Shown here: positions 7,877-16,157 of the stretch, piece after piece | How positions within the stretch are numbered: position 1 is the stretch's first letter | Layout of the letters: each line of letters opens with the position of its first letter | Assembly: GCF_000474945.1 (NCBI RefSeq) | Contig: NZ_KI440839.1 | Span: forward strand, 38,504 to 78,794 | DNA length: 40,291 nt | Source: Solimonas soli DSM 21787 | GTDB taxonomy: Bacteria > Pseudomonadota > Gammaproteobacteria > Nevskiales > Nevskiaceae | Direction of reading: 5' to 3' | Notes under the pieces: generated by a model | Told to the model about the DNA's origin: nothing | Seen by the model: only the letters and a program-made list of their open reading frames with translations | Database searches by the model: none | Made by a program: the position numbers and the translations under genes

Positions 7877-8425
7877 ATGGCCCTCACTGCGACGATCCAC
7901 GTCTTCACGATCCAGCTCGCCGACATGGATCGCGGCGTCTACGAGAACTTCGAGCTGCGCGTCGCGCGCCAGCCCTCCGAGACCGCCGAGTTCATGCTGG
8001 CGCGCCTGCTCGCCTACTGCCTGGAATACCAGGACGGCATCGCGCTGACCGAAGGCGTCGCCGCGGTCGACGAGCCGGCGGTGCTGGTGCGCGACCTGAC
8101 CGGCCGCATCACGGCGTGGATCGAGATCGGCGCGCCGGACGCCGAGCGCCTGCACCGCGGCAGCAAGCTCGCCGGCCGCGCCGCCGTCTACACGCACCGC
8201 GATCCGGCGCCGCTGCTGGCGCAGTACGCCGGCCGCAAGATCCATCGCGGCGACGAGATCCCGGTCTACGAACTCGGCAGGGCATTCATCGCCGAGGTCG
8301 CGCCGCGCCTCGAACGCCGCGCCAGCCTCGCGATCACCGTCACCGAGCGCCAGCTCTATCTCGATCTCGTCGATCTCGCCGATCGTCAGTATGTGACGAC
8401 GATCGTCGAGCACCGCGCCGGCTGA
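7877..8425 (+). CDS. yaeQ: YaeQ family protein
   Basis: This 182-residue cytoplasmic protein matches YaeQ over its full length: MALTATIHVFTIQLADMDRG, the ETAEFMLARLLAYCLEY helix and the central IEIGAPDAERLHRGSKLAGR block. YaeQ has a PD-(D/E)xK nuclease-like fold. Early work linked it to suppression of rfaH/haemolysin defects, but its biochemical role is unclear. It is monocistronic and converges with the [2Fe-2S] gene, with a 9-base gap. Confidence 0.92.
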   Translation: MALTATIHVFTIQLADMDRGVYENFELRVARQPSETAEFMLARLLAYCLEYQDGIALTEGVAAVDEPAVLVRDLTGRITAWIEIGAPDAERLHRGSKLAGRAAVYTHRDPAPLLAQYAGRKIHRGDEIPVYELGRAFIAEVAPRLERRASLAITVTERQLYLDLVDLADRQYVTTIVEHRAG

Positions 8426-8434
8426 GCGACCGCT

Positions 8435-8773
8435 TCAGCGCGCGGCGTCCGGAGGCGTGCGCAGCCAGTCGATGACGCGTTCGAGGTCGTCGCCGTTGCG
8501 CAGCACGCGCAGCGGCTTGTCCGTCGCCAGTTCGCCGCCGCGCGCCACGGTGATGCCGTGCTTCGGGCACAGGTCGAGACAGCCGCAGTCGACCACGCGC
8601 ACCCGCGGGCCGCCGGCCTGCGCCTTCAGGCGCCGCTTGAGTTCCTTGCGCAGCGGCCGGCCGCTGCCGGCACGGGCCTGGCGCTTGACGCATTTACGGC
8701 AGATCAGCAGCAGTTCGTCCCAGCCGGCCGCCGCGCGGATCGGCGGCCGGCGATCATCGCGATCGCTGTCCAT
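8435..8773 (-). CDS. Thioredoxin-like [2Fe-2S] ferredoxin-type protein
   Basis: This 112-residue protein has cluster-ligand candidates C25 and C28 (LICRKCVKR), and C63, C65 and C69 (VDCGCLDLCPKHG), resembling thioredoxin-fold [2Fe-2S] proteins. A basic helix lies between the two cysteine groups. The electron partner is unknown. It follows the RIO kinase gene on the same strand with a 56-base gap and may be cotranscribed with it. Confidence 0.8.
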   Translation of the reverse strand: MDSDRDDRRPPIRAAAGWDELLLICRKCVKRQARAGSGRPLRKELKRRLKAQAGGPRVRVVDCGCLDLCPKHGITVARGGELATDKPLRVLRNGDDLERVIDWLRTPPDAAR

Positions 8774-8829
8774 GCTGCTGGGACCGCGCCGCGCGCCGGC
8801 AATTCCCCGCGCAATGCCACCGCGGCCAA

Positions 8830-9696
8830 CTATTCCGGCTGCGCCGCCGCCTCGGCCTCGTCGCGGCCGCGCTGGCGCCGCTCGGCCTCGCGGCGCGCTT
8901 CGTCGATCTGCAGCAGCACGCCGCCGACGTCGGCGCGGCGCGTGTCGTGCTCGAAGCGCCCGGTCAGCGGGCTGTCGGGGCGCAGCTCCGAGTTCTCGTA
9001 CAGCTTCCAGATTTCGTGCGCGTACTCGGTGTCGAGCAGCTCGGGCGCGTAGCGGCCGCAGTACGCGGTGACGTTGCCGACATCGCGCGCCAGCATGCGG
9101 AAGGCATTGTTGTTGCCGGCCGCGTCGACCGCCTGCGGCAGGTCGATGATGACCGGGCCGGCGGCGCCGAGCAGCACGTTGAACTCGGAAAGATCGCCGT
9201 GGATGAGGCCCGCGCAGAGCATGCGCACGATCTGCCCGATCAGGAAGGTGTGCCAGGCGCGTGCCGCCTCCGGCTCGGGCACGACGTCGTTGAGCCGCGG
9301 CGCGACATTGCCGTCGGCGTCGACGATGCGCTCCATCACCAGCACGCCCTCATGGTAGAGATGCGGCCGCGGCACGCGCACGCCGGCGGCGCTGAGGCGG
9401 TACAGCGCGTCGACCTCGGCGTTCTTCCACGCCGTCTCCTGTTCGCGGCGGCCGTGACGGCTGCGCCGGCCCATGGCGCGCGCGTCGCGGCTGCCGCGCG
9501 CCTTGCGGCCTTCCTGGTATTCGGCGAGCTTGTGGAAGCCGCGCTGCTCGGCGTCCTTGTAGACCTTCGCGCAGCGGATCTCGCCGCCGCAGGCAACCAG
9601 ATAGACCGCCGCCTCCTTGCCGCTCTTGAGCGGCCGGATGACCTCGTCGACCAGGCCGTCGTCGATCAGCGGCTGCAAGCCCTTCGGAATTTTCAT
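8830..9696 (-). CDS. RIO1-like atypical serine kinase
   Basis: This 288-residue protein carries a complete RIO fold. The nucleotide loop is SGKEAAVYL (25-33) and the ATP-binding Lys is K44 in CAKVYK. A flexible basic loop (about 62-85) is followed by the catalytic loop HGDLSEFN (166-173, Asp 168) and the metal-binding Asp in IIDLPQ (D185). A charged Arg/Glu tail follows residue 265. Archaeal and eukaryotic RIO kinases act in ribosome maturation; bacterial members are less studied. The start at 9696 gives MKIPKGLQPLIDDGLVDEV. It is divergent from the metallo-beta-lactamase gene. Confidence 0.9.
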   Translation of the reverse strand: MKIPKGLQPLIDDGLVDEVIRPLKSGKEAAVYLVACGGEIRCAKVYKDAEQRGFHKLAEYQEGRKARGSRDARAMGRRSRHGRREQETAWKNAEVDALYRLSAAGVRVPRPHLYHEGVLVMERIVDADGNVAPRLNDVVPEPEAARAWHTFLIGQIVRMLCAGLIHGDLSEFNVLLGAAGPVIIDLPQAVDAAGNNNAFRMLARDVGNVTAYCGRYAPELLDTEYAHEIWKLYENSELRPDSPLTGRFEHDTRRADVGGVLLQIDEARREAERRQRGRDEAEAAAQPE

Positions 9697-9747
9697 GCGC
9701 CATTGTGAACGATGCGGCGCCGCGGCGACGGCCGTCGCCGCCGCCGC

Positions 9748-9753
9748 TACACT
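9748..9753 (+). promoter_or_regulatory. Candidate -10 element of the MBL/SDR pair
   Basis: TACACT in the context gcTACACTgcgcgcg lies 33 bases before the ATG at 9787. The same word precedes the NTF2-like gene at 26676. No clear -35 is seen. Confidence 0.4.
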
Positions 9754-9786
9754 GCGCGCGGGGATTTCCATGGACGGGGGCATCGC

Positions 9787-10698
9787 ATGCGCAAGCTTGT
9801 CGGAGGACTGCTGGTCCTCCTGCTGATCGGTGGAGTGTACTGGTGGTACGCGGTCGACGCGCGGCCGCCGGCCGACGCGTCCTACGAGTTCGATCTGGCG
9901 CAAATCCGCACGCTCGCCGACGCCCTGCCCGGCGACAAGCCGGCGGCAGCGCGTTACGAGAAGGTCTCGGCCTACGTCTTTCCGGAAGCGATGGTGATGG
10001 CCGGCGGCAGCTGGCGGACGGTCGACATTCCGATCTACGCCTACCAGCTGGTCTACGCCGGCAAGACGGTGATGATCGACTCGGCCTTCGACCGCAGCCT
10101 CGCCAAGCCCGACTTCATGGTGCCGTTCTTCGACGATGCCGCCTACGCGCGCGTCGAGCGGGCGCTGGGCAAGGCCGCGCTGATCGTCATCACGCACGAG
10201 CATCCCGATCATCTCGGCGGCCTCGCCCGGCATGCGCAGCTGGCGACGATCCTGCCGAACGTGAAACTCACCGACACGCAGATCGCCGATGCGAAGGCGC
10301 TCGCCGCCGCCGGCCTGCCGGCCGACGCGCTGAAGGACTACGCGCCGCTGCATTACGACCGCTACACCGCCGTCGCGCCGGGCGTCGTGCTGGTCGCCGC
10401 GCCCGGCCACACACCGGGCAGCCAGATGGTCTACGTGCAGCTCGCCGACCATCGCGAGCTGCTGTTCCTCGGCGACGTCGCCTGGCAGATGCGCAACATC
10501 GTGCAACTGCGCGAGCGACCGCGCTGGGTCACCGACTGGATCATCGACGAGGACCGCCGCGCCGTGTCCGCCGAATTGCAGACCCTGCATGCGCTGCGCG
10601 AGACTGCGCCCGGCCTGCGGCTGGTACCCGGCCACGACGGCGCGGCGATCGACGCCCTGACGCGCGCCGGCGTCCTGCAGGCGGGTTTCACGGAGTGA
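9787..10698 (+). CDS. Membrane-anchored metallo-beta-lactamase-fold hydrolase
   Basis: This 303-residue protein has an N-terminal hydrophobic anchor (LVGGLLVLLLIGGVYWWYAV). The MBL signature THEHPDHLGG (HxHxDH) is followed by the later ligands in APGHTPGSQ, LFLGDVAW and VPGHDGAA. The spacing and the PGHTPGS block resemble quorum-quenching lactonase-like MBL proteins, but the substrate is not determinable. The start at 9787 has a GGGGG tract upstream. The stop is five bases from the following SDR gene, so they form an operon. Confidence 0.88.
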   Translation: MRKLVGGLLVLLLIGGVYWWYAVDARPPADASYEFDLAQIRTLADALPGDKPAAARYEKVSAYVFPEAMVMAGGSWRTVDIPIYAYQLVYAGKTVMIDSAFDRSLAKPDFMVPFFDDAAYARVERALGKAALIVITHEHPDHLGGLARHAQLATILPNVKLTDTQIADAKALAAAGLPADALKDYAPLHYDRYTAVAPGVVLVAAPGHTPGSQMVYVQLADHRELLFLGDVAWQMRNIVQLRERPRWVTDWIIDEDRRAVSAELQTLHALRETAPGLRLVPGHDGAAIDALTRAGVLQAGFTE

Positions 10699-10703
10699 CG
10701 CGC

Positions 10704-11531
10704 ATGACACGGAATGTCTTCATCACCGGCGGCAACAACGGCATCGGCTACGAGATGGCGCTGGCCCTCGCCGCGCGCGGCGACCGCGTGATCATCGCCT
10801 CGCGCGATCTCGCCAGATCGCAGGCCGCGGTCGCGCGCATCAAGGCGACGCAGGCGAATGCGCAGATCGAGGCGCTGGCGCTCGATCTCGGCGATTTCGC
10901 CGACATCGACCGCTGCGCGGCGGACGTGCTCGCGCGCATGCCCACGCTCGACGTGCTGATCCTCAACGCCGGCCTCTACACGCTGAAGCTGCGCACCTTG
11001 CAAAGCGGCTTCGAGGCGATGTTCGGCATCATGCATCTCGGCCACTTCCGCCTCACGCAGAAGCTGCTCGACGCGGTCAAGGCGGCAGCGCAGGGCCGCG
11101 TCGTCGTCACCAGCTCGGCCATTCACGCGCTCGGCAAGATCGACGAAGCCAGCTTCCGCGATCCGTCGCGGCACTGGATCGGCCTCAGTGCCTACGGACA
11201 GGCCAAGCTCGCCAACCTGCTGTTCACCCGCGAGCTGGCGCGTCGCCTCGCCGGCAGCGGCGTCACTGTCAACGCCTTCCATCCGGGCACGGTCGCCACC
11301 GGCATCTACGACGAACTGCCGGCGCCGGTGCGCAAGCTGATCGTCGCCGCCATGCTGACGCCGGCGCAGGGCGCCGACACGGCGATCTGGCTCGCCACCG
11401 CGCCGGAGCTGAAGAACGTCAGCGGCGAATACTTCGTCCGGCGCCGCGTGCGGCCCGGCAGCGCGGCGAGCCGCAGCGTCGAGCTGGCGCAGCGCCTGTG
11501 GCTGTACAGCGAGGAGCTGGCCGGCTTCTAG
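10704..11531 (+). CDS. Short-chain dehydrogenase/reductase
   Basis: This 275-residue protein has the classic SDR signatures. These are the cofactor motif TGGNNGIG near the N-terminus, LILNAG, catalytic Ser in VVTSSA and YGQAK (Tyr-x-x-x-Lys). The SRD(L)ARS segment after beta-2 suggests NADP preference. The C-terminal part (SGEYFVRRRVRPGSAASRS) resembles the retinol-dehydrogenase-like subgroup. It lies five bases after the MBL gene, so the lactonase-like enzyme and the reductase may act on linked substrates. The region 11532-11640 after it has no gene. Confidence 0.9.
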   Translation: MTRNVFITGGNNGIGYEMALALAARGDRVIIASRDLARSQAAVARIKATQANAQIEALALDLGDFADIDRCAADVLARMPTLDVLILNAGLYTLKLRTLQSGFEAMFGIMHLGHFRLTQKLLDAVKAAAQGRVVVTSSAIHALGKIDEASFRDPSRHWIGLSAYGQAKLANLLFTRELARRLAGSGVTVNAFHPGTVATGIYDELPAPVRKLIVAAMLTPAQGADTAIWLATAPELKNVSGEYFVRRRVRPGSAASRSVELAQRLWLYSEELAGF

Positions 11532-11640
11532 GGCCCGTTATTGACGCGGCCCGCACCTTTCGCGGCGGGTGCGCCTGTTTGGCCGGGCAGGGTTTCCTTC
11601 AAGTTCGTCGTGGCCGCCTCGATGACGCCGACGGCGGCGC

Positions 11641-12456
11641 TCAGGCCGCCGTCGTCACGCTGATCAGCTGGCGCGCCAGCGCCACCAGCTCGCCGAGGTC
11701 GCGCACGATGCCGTCGGGCACGTGCGGATGGCGCACGGTGCCGGGAAAGATCCGGTCGATCCAGTGCCGGTCCCAGCCGGCGCCGTTGTAGAACACCGCC
11801 GTCACGTCCGCCGCCTTGGCGGCGACGATGTCGGTGGTGCTGTCGCCGACGTACCAGCAGGACAGATCGGCCGGCGCGCCGAGATCGGCGAGCGCTTTCA
11901 GCACGAGGTCGGGATGCGGCTTGCGGCGCCAGACGTCATCGCCGCAGACCATGGTATCGAACAGTTCATGCCAGCCTTCGCCGTCGACCGTGTAGATCTC
12001 GTGCGCCATGAAGCGCCGCGCGCGGTTCGACAGCACGCCGATGCGGATGCCGAGCGCGCGCAGTTCGAGCAGGCGCTCGCGGGCGTCTGCTTCCATCGGC
12101 TTCACCGCGCCGAAGTGCTTCGCGTAACTCTGGTCGAAGGCCTCGTGCGCGATGCGCTTGGCCTCCTGGTCGCTGCCGAACAGCACCTCGAAGATGTCGG
12201 TGCGCGACAGCTTGCGCTCGGCGCGGAGCTTGGGATGCAGGCTGGCGTGCTCGCGCACGTACTTGACCAGCTTGGCGTCCTCCAGCGTCTTCGACTGGCC
12301 GCGCGGCACCAGCCTGTCGATCAGGCCCAGCGGTCCGAGCCGCGGCAGCACGTCGTCGAGCGCGTAGTACATGGCATCCATGGTATCGACCAGCGTCGCG
12401 TGCCAGTCGAACAGCATCACGCGCGGCCGCGCGCGCGGCATCTGCAGGATGCTCAT
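11641..12456 (-). CDS. HAD-superfamily hydrolase with DxH motif I
   Basis: This 271-residue protein has the HAD order: motif I FDWHATLVDT (nucleophile D17), motif II VLSNRA, motif III Lys in RRKPHPD and motif IV YVGDSTTD. The cap domain lies between motifs I and II. In most HAD phosphatases the residue two after the nucleophile is Asp, acting as general acid/base; here it is His (H19). The codons are unambiguous (GAC TGG CAC). This may change chemistry or pH dependence. GAGGAG lies eleven bases before the ATG. Confidence 0.88.
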   Translation of the reverse strand: MSILQMPRARPRVMLFDWHATLVDTMDAMYYALDDVLPRLGPLGLIDRLVPRGQSKTLEDAKLVKYVREHASLHPKLRAERKLSRTDIFEVLFGSDQEAKRIAHEAFDQSYAKHFGAVKPMEADARERLLELRALGIRIGVLSNRARRFMAHEIYTVDGEGWHELFDTMVCGDDVWRRKPHPDLVLKALADLGAPADLSCWYVGDSTTDIVAAKAADVTAVFYNGAGWDRHWIDRIFPGTVRHPHVPDGIVRDLGELVALARQLISVTTAA

Positions 12457-12668
12457 CGATCGTCGTTCTCCTCGCGCGCAGCGTCGGTTCGCGTCCGCCG
12501 GCTGTCAAGACGGCGCAAATCACGCGGGCACGGCCGCGTGCCGCCGTGCGAAATCGGCGCGCGTGCTTGTGGTGAAACCCCGTCACCATGCGCCGCCCGA
12601 CGAAGGGCCGCGGCCGCAGCGGCGCGGCGGTTATGGTGGGCGGCGGATTCGAACAGGGAGAGTCGAAA

Positions 12669-12892
12669 ATGCGCGCCGTCCGCCTGTCGCTGCTGACCGT
12701 CCTGGGCCGGTCACCGGCGTCGACGGCAACGCCGGGCAAGGCGGCACGATCGATTCGGTCGGCGCCGTGGTCGGCGACGACAGCCTGCTGCTGAACTCCG
12801 GCTACGACACCTTCGGCAGCCCCGGACGCTTCCAGGCCGGACCGGGCAACGCGCTCTACGTGCTGCGCCTGCCCGACGCTAGCGCGCCTTGA
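12669..12892 (+). pseudogene. Collapsed PQQ-binding-like beta-propeller protein
   Basis: An SD (AGGGAG) and ATG at 12669 open a signal-peptide-like start (MRAVRLSLLTVLG). Then in another frame comes GNAGQGGTIDSVGAVVGDD, LLLNSGYDTFG and GNALYVLRLP before TGA at 12892. The GGTIDSxGxVV, NSGY and GN(A/V)LxxxRLP pattern is the C-terminal blade of exported PQQ-binding-like beta-propeller proteins. The several-hundred-codon middle is missing and the two ends are out of frame. The 3' end overlaps the stop of the opposing response-regulator gene by 14 bases. The stretch 12457-12668 before it contains no supported gene. Confidence 0.6.
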
Positions 12893-13247
12893 GCAGGCGG
12901 ACCACGGCGCGCTCGAACTCGGTGTACTCGAACGGCTTGCGGATGAAGGCGTCGGCGAGCGTCGGCGAGACTTCGGGCGGCAGTCCCGAGCTCATCAGCA
13001 GGATCGGCGTCGAGGCGCGTTCGCCGGCGGCGCGGATGGCTTCGATCAGCTGCAGGCCGTCCATGTGCGGCATCATGTAGTCGGTGACGACCAGATCGGG
13101 CGCCTCGGCGACGAACAGCTCCAGGCCGCGCCGCCCGTTCGGCGCCTTCGAGACCCGGTAGCCGGACATCTCGAGCAGTATCGCCGTCGTCATCAGGGTG
13201 CCGGGCTCATCCTCCACCAGCAGGATGTGTGGCGGCCGCGTGCTCAT
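12879..13247 (-). CDS. Single-domain response regulator (receiver only)
   Basis: This 122-residue protein is a CheY-like receiver: acidic pocket VEDE (11-14), phosphoacceptor D56 in VVTDYMMP, Ser in LLMSSG and K104 in FIRKPF. It has no output domain. Its ATG overlaps the stop of the KaiC-like gene by one base (TGATG), so translation is coupled and the pair probably works together. No histidine kinase gene is in the window. Confidence 0.93.
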   Translation of the reverse strand: MSTRPPHILLVEDEPGTLMTTAILLEMSGYRVSKAPNGRRGLELFVAEAPDLVVTDYMMPHMDGLQLIEAIRAAGERASTPILLMSSGLPPEVSPTLADAFIRKPFEYTEFERAVVRLLKAR

Positions 13248-14713
13248 CAGGCATCCGCCGGTGGCCGGTGAGCGTGGCCGGTCAACAGCCCTTCGGTATC
13301 GCGGAAGACGTCGCCGATGCGGATGCCCCTGGCGTCGATCACGAAGCGACGCACGGCCGAATCGAAATCGCTGTCGCGCACCTTGAGCACCGACAGCAGG
13401 CGGTGCAGCGCCGAATCCAGCTCGACGTAGCGCATCAGCAGGATGTTCTCGGCCACCGCCGAAATCGGGCCGAAGGAGATTTCGGAACGCTCGCCGATGA
13501 TCTGCGGCACCTCCGAGGTGTACAGCGAGGTCACGCCTTCGGCGCGCAGGACATGGGTGAGCGCGGCGAGGAAGGGCGAACTGCGTTCGTCGTAGAACTG
13601 GGCGCGCTCGAAGCCGCGCAGGCCGTCGACGAGCACGCGCTTGGCACCGCGCCGCCGCACCGCCTCGATCAGGCGGTAGCCGAGTCCGTCGAGCGAGGGC
13701 TCCGAAGCCGGCTGCCAGACCACCTCGACGGCGCCGCGGCGGACCAGTCCCTCGAGATCGATGCCGAGCATGCGTGCCTTGAGCGCGAGGCGCGAGGCGT
13801 TCTCGTAGAAGCCGAAGATCAGGCCCGGCGCCTGCTCGCTGCATTGCGCGATGAAGTGCAGGCCGAGCGTCGTCTTGCCGACGCCGGTAGGGCCGAGCAC
13901 GAGGGTGGTGGAGCCTTGCGGAACGCCGCCGCCGATCAGGCCGTCGAGCGCCGGCACGCCGCTCGGCACGCGCGCCACTTCGGCGGCGCCCTGGCCTTCG
14001 AGGCCGGTCGTCGCTTCGAGCCGCGGCAGCACGCGCATGCCGTCGTCGCTGATGACGGTGGTGTGCAGGCCGGCGACGAAGTCCGAGCCGCGGAACTTGT
14101 GCACCTGCACGTAGCGGCTGCCGAGATGGCCGTGCGTGGCCGTGGCCACTTCGATCCAGCCGTCGACCATCGTGTACTCGGGACTCGCCTGCGTGCGCCG
14201 GCTGTTGGTCAGCAGCAGGATCGTCGCCGTAAGGAGGCTCGCGAGCGTCGACAGATAGTTCACGAACTTGCGGAACTCGCGTTCCGACTGCACGCTTTCC
14301 TCGAGCACGAACAGGCCGTCGACGACGATCAGCGACGTGCCGCGGCGCTGGCTCTCGTGATTGAGCAGGCGCAGGATGCCCTCGAGGCCGCCGCTCTCCA
14401 GATCGTCGTAGCCGCTGACATAGAAGATCGACGACGGCAGCCGGCGCTCGTCGTAGAAGCTCATGCGCTCGAGGTTCTGGATCAGCCGCGCGTGCGACTC
14501 GGCCAGCAGGGTCACGTACAGGGCCTTCTCGCCCTGCGTGACGCGATGGAAGCAGATCTGGTTGGCGAGTATGGTTTTGCCGGCACCGGGCGAGCCCTGC
14601 ACGATGTAGACCGCGCCCGGCAGCAGACCGCCGGAGAGTACGGTGTCGAGGCCCGGCACGCCGGTGGTGATGCGCCGCGGCGGCGTCTTGTCTTTTTCGT
14701 CCCTGTCGCTCAC
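13247..14713 (-). CDS. KaiC-like tandem RecA-fold ATPase
   Basis: This 488-residue protein has two KaiC domains. Walker A motifs are GSPGAGKT (40-47) and GPTGVGKT (274-281). Walker B-like strands are SLIVVDG and RVLVDG. By alignment from memory with cyanobacterial KaiC, the CII ATPase Glu is kept (E304). The autophosphorylation pair Ser431-Thr432 becomes S418-A419 (context FGPISAVAENILL), so full KaiC-type phosphorylation is unlikely. The start is GTG at 14713 with AAGGA upstream. No kaiA or kaiB is nearby. The coupled receiver gene suggests a two-component-linked KaiC-like system. Proteins of this type occur in many non-photosynthetic bacteria. Confidence 0.9.
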   Translation of the reverse strand: MSDRDEKDKTPPRRITTGVPGLDTVLSGGLLPGAVYIVQGSPGAGKTILANQICFHRVTQGEKALYVTLLAESHARLIQNLERMSFYDERRLPSSIFYVSGYDDLESGGLEGILRLLNHESQRRGTSLIVVDGLFVLEESVQSEREFRKFVNYLSTLASLLTATILLLTNSRRTQASPEYTMVDGWIEVATATHGHLGSRYVQVHKFRGSDFVAGLHTTVISDDGMRVLPRLEATTGLEGQGAAEVARVPSGVPALDGLIGGGVPQGSTTLVLGPTGVGKTTLGLHFIAQCSEQAPGLIFGFYENASRLALKARMLGIDLEGLVRRGAVEVVWQPASEPSLDGLGYRLIEAVRRRGAKRVLVDGLRGFERAQFYDERSSPFLAALTHVLRAEGVTSLYTSEVPQIIGERSEISFGPISAVAENILLMRYVELDSALHRLLSVLKVRDSDFDSAVRRFVIDARGIRIGDVFRDTEGLLTGHAHRPPADA

Positions 14714-14839
14714 GCCAGTCCTTGTTGCGCAGCTGCGCCGTGTTTTGCGCGATGATAGAGTCAGCGCGCGCTGATCGCGACCTTCGCCGCATCCTGCCCG
14801 CGGCTTCATGAACGCCTGCCGACCGTGAGCGAAACCCGC

Positions 14840-15103
14840 ATGTCCTGCCTCGTCTACCGCTGCACGCGGCAGGCCGAGATGTATCTGTATCTGCGCAGCG
14901 ATGTGGCGCCCGACAGCCTGCCCGAGGCCTTGCGCCAGCGCACCGGCCGCCTGATCGAGGTGATGAAGCTCGAGCTGACGCCGCAGCGCAAGCTGGCGCG
15001 CGCCGATGCCGCGAAAGTCATCGAGCGCCTCGCCGCCGACGGTTTCTACCTGCAGATGCCACCGCACGCGCAGATCGATCCGCACCTGTACTTCGGCGAC
15101 TGA
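14840..15103 (+). CDS. ycgL: YcgL domain protein
   Basis: This 87-residue protein matches the YcgL family: MSCLVYRCTRQAEMYLYL at the start, the MKLELTPQRKLARADAAKV helix and DGFYLQMPP near the end. The family is largely gammaproteobacterial, small and cytoplasmic, with no firmly known function. An in-frame GTG at 14825 would add five residues. I prefer the ATG because the family starts right before the Cys-x-x-Tyr motif. It is divergent from the KaiC-like gene. Confidence 0.88.
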   Translation: MSCLVYRCTRQAEMYLYLRSDVAPDSLPEALRQRTGRLIEVMKLELTPQRKLARADAAKVIERLAADGFYLQMPPHAQIDPHLYFGD

Positions 15104-15200
15104 GGCCGCTGCCGGCGGCGCGCTTGCGGCGTCCGCGCCCTGCCCCGACACTGCGCGCAGCGCCGGCCGCAATCCCGCGGCCGCTGCGAAGGAGACTGCG

Positions 15201-15485
15201 ATGCCGCGCGCCATCATCACGATCCACCTTCCGACCCACCGCCGCACGGCGCTGAAGATCGAGCACGACAGGCCCGAAGCGGCGATCGCCTACGACGGCC
15301 AGATCGGCGCCTACCTGCAGTTCCTCAAGGGCGAGGCGCAGCGCGCGGGCTTCAGCATCGAGACCGACGAACGCGACTGGGGCCCGCTGTTCAGCATCGA
15401 CGAAATGGACCATCAGGCGAAGAAGGCGGCGCACGACTGGCTCAACACGCAGCCCGATTTCTGGAACTGGATTCCGTCCGCATGA
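15201..15485 (+). CDS. Small conserved-looking protein of unknown function
   Basis: This 94-residue acidic/aromatic protein begins MPRAIITIHLPTHRRTALKI and ends NTQPDFWNWIPSA, with no signal or membrane segment. AAGGAG sits six bases before the ATG. Its last codons overlap the GST gene start by ATGA (15482-15485), so the two are cotranscribed and coupled. I do not recognise a family. Confidence 0.75.
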   Translation: MPRAIITIHLPTHRRTALKIEHDRPEAAIAYDGQIGAYLQFLKGEAQRAGFSIETDERDWGPLFSIDEMDHQAKKAAHDWLNTQPDFWNWIPSA

Positions 15486-16144
15486 TCGTCGTCCATCACC
15501 TCAACAACTCGCGCTCGCAGCGCGTGCTGTGGCTGCTCGAGGAGCTCGGCCTGCCGTATGAGGTCAAGCGCTACGAGCGCAACCGCAAGACCATGCTGGC
15601 GCCGCCGGAGCTGCGCGCCGTGCACCCGCTCGGCAAGTCGCCGGTGATCAGCGACGGCGAACTCACGATCGCCGAAACCGGCGCCATCATCGAATACCTG
15701 CTCGAACGCTACGGCGAGGGCCGCCTGCAGCCGGCGGCGGGCACGCCGGAGCGACTGCGCTACCGCTACTGGCTGCACTACGCGGAAGGCTCGCTGATGC
15801 CGCTGCTGGTGATGAAGCTCGTGCTCAGCCAGATCGCGCCGCGCGCGCCGGCGCTGGTGCGGCCGCTGGCGCGCAGGATCGGCGACGGCGTGCTGCAGGG
15901 CTTCGTCGAGCCGAACCTGAAGACGCATCTCGCCTACGTCGACGCCGAGCTCGGCAGGAGCGCCTGGTTCGCCGGCGACGCCTTCAGCGCCGCCGACGTG
16001 CAGATGAGCTTTCCCTGCGAAGCGGCCGGCGCGCGCGGCGGCGGCCACTATCCGCGCATCGCCGCCTTCGTCGAGCGCATCCGCGCGCGGCCGGCGTATC
16101 GCCGCGCGCTGGAGCGCGGCGGTCCATACGCGCTGCCCGGCTGA
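15482..16144 (+). CDS. Glutathione S-transferase family protein
   Basis: This 220-residue protein has an N-terminal thioredoxin-like domain with the bacterial GST pattern NNSRSQRVLWLLEELGLPYE, the cis-Pro segment GKSPVI and the glutathione gamma-glutamyl site ETGAIIEYL. An all-helical C-terminal domain contains FSAADVQM, the GST N-capping box. The active-site residue is likely Ser/Asn rather than Tyr. It is probably a detoxification or redox enzyme, coupled to the 94-residue gene upstream and convergent with the VOC gene. Confidence 0.92.
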   Translation: MIVVHHLNNSRSQRVLWLLEELGLPYEVKRYERNRKTMLAPPELRAVHPLGKSPVISDGELTIAETGAIIEYLLERYGEGRLQPAAGTPERLRYRYWLHYAEGSLMPLLVMKLVLSQIAPRAPALVRPLARRIGDGVLQGFVEPNLKTHLAYVDAELGRSAWFAGDAFSAADVQMSFPCEAAGARGGGHYPRIAAFVERIRARPAYRRALERGGPYALPG

Positions 16145-16157
16145 GCGGGCGGCGCGC

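Noticed and set aside
12634-12657. tRNA 3' end-like text on the minus strand (TTCGAATCCGCCGCCCACCA)
   Set aside because: The T-stem would not pair and no D-arm or anticodon arm precedes it; it is the 5' flank of the propeller pseudogene.
13247-14713. A true circadian KaiABC clock
   Set aside because: No kaiA or kaiB nearby and the Thr432 equivalent is Ala.
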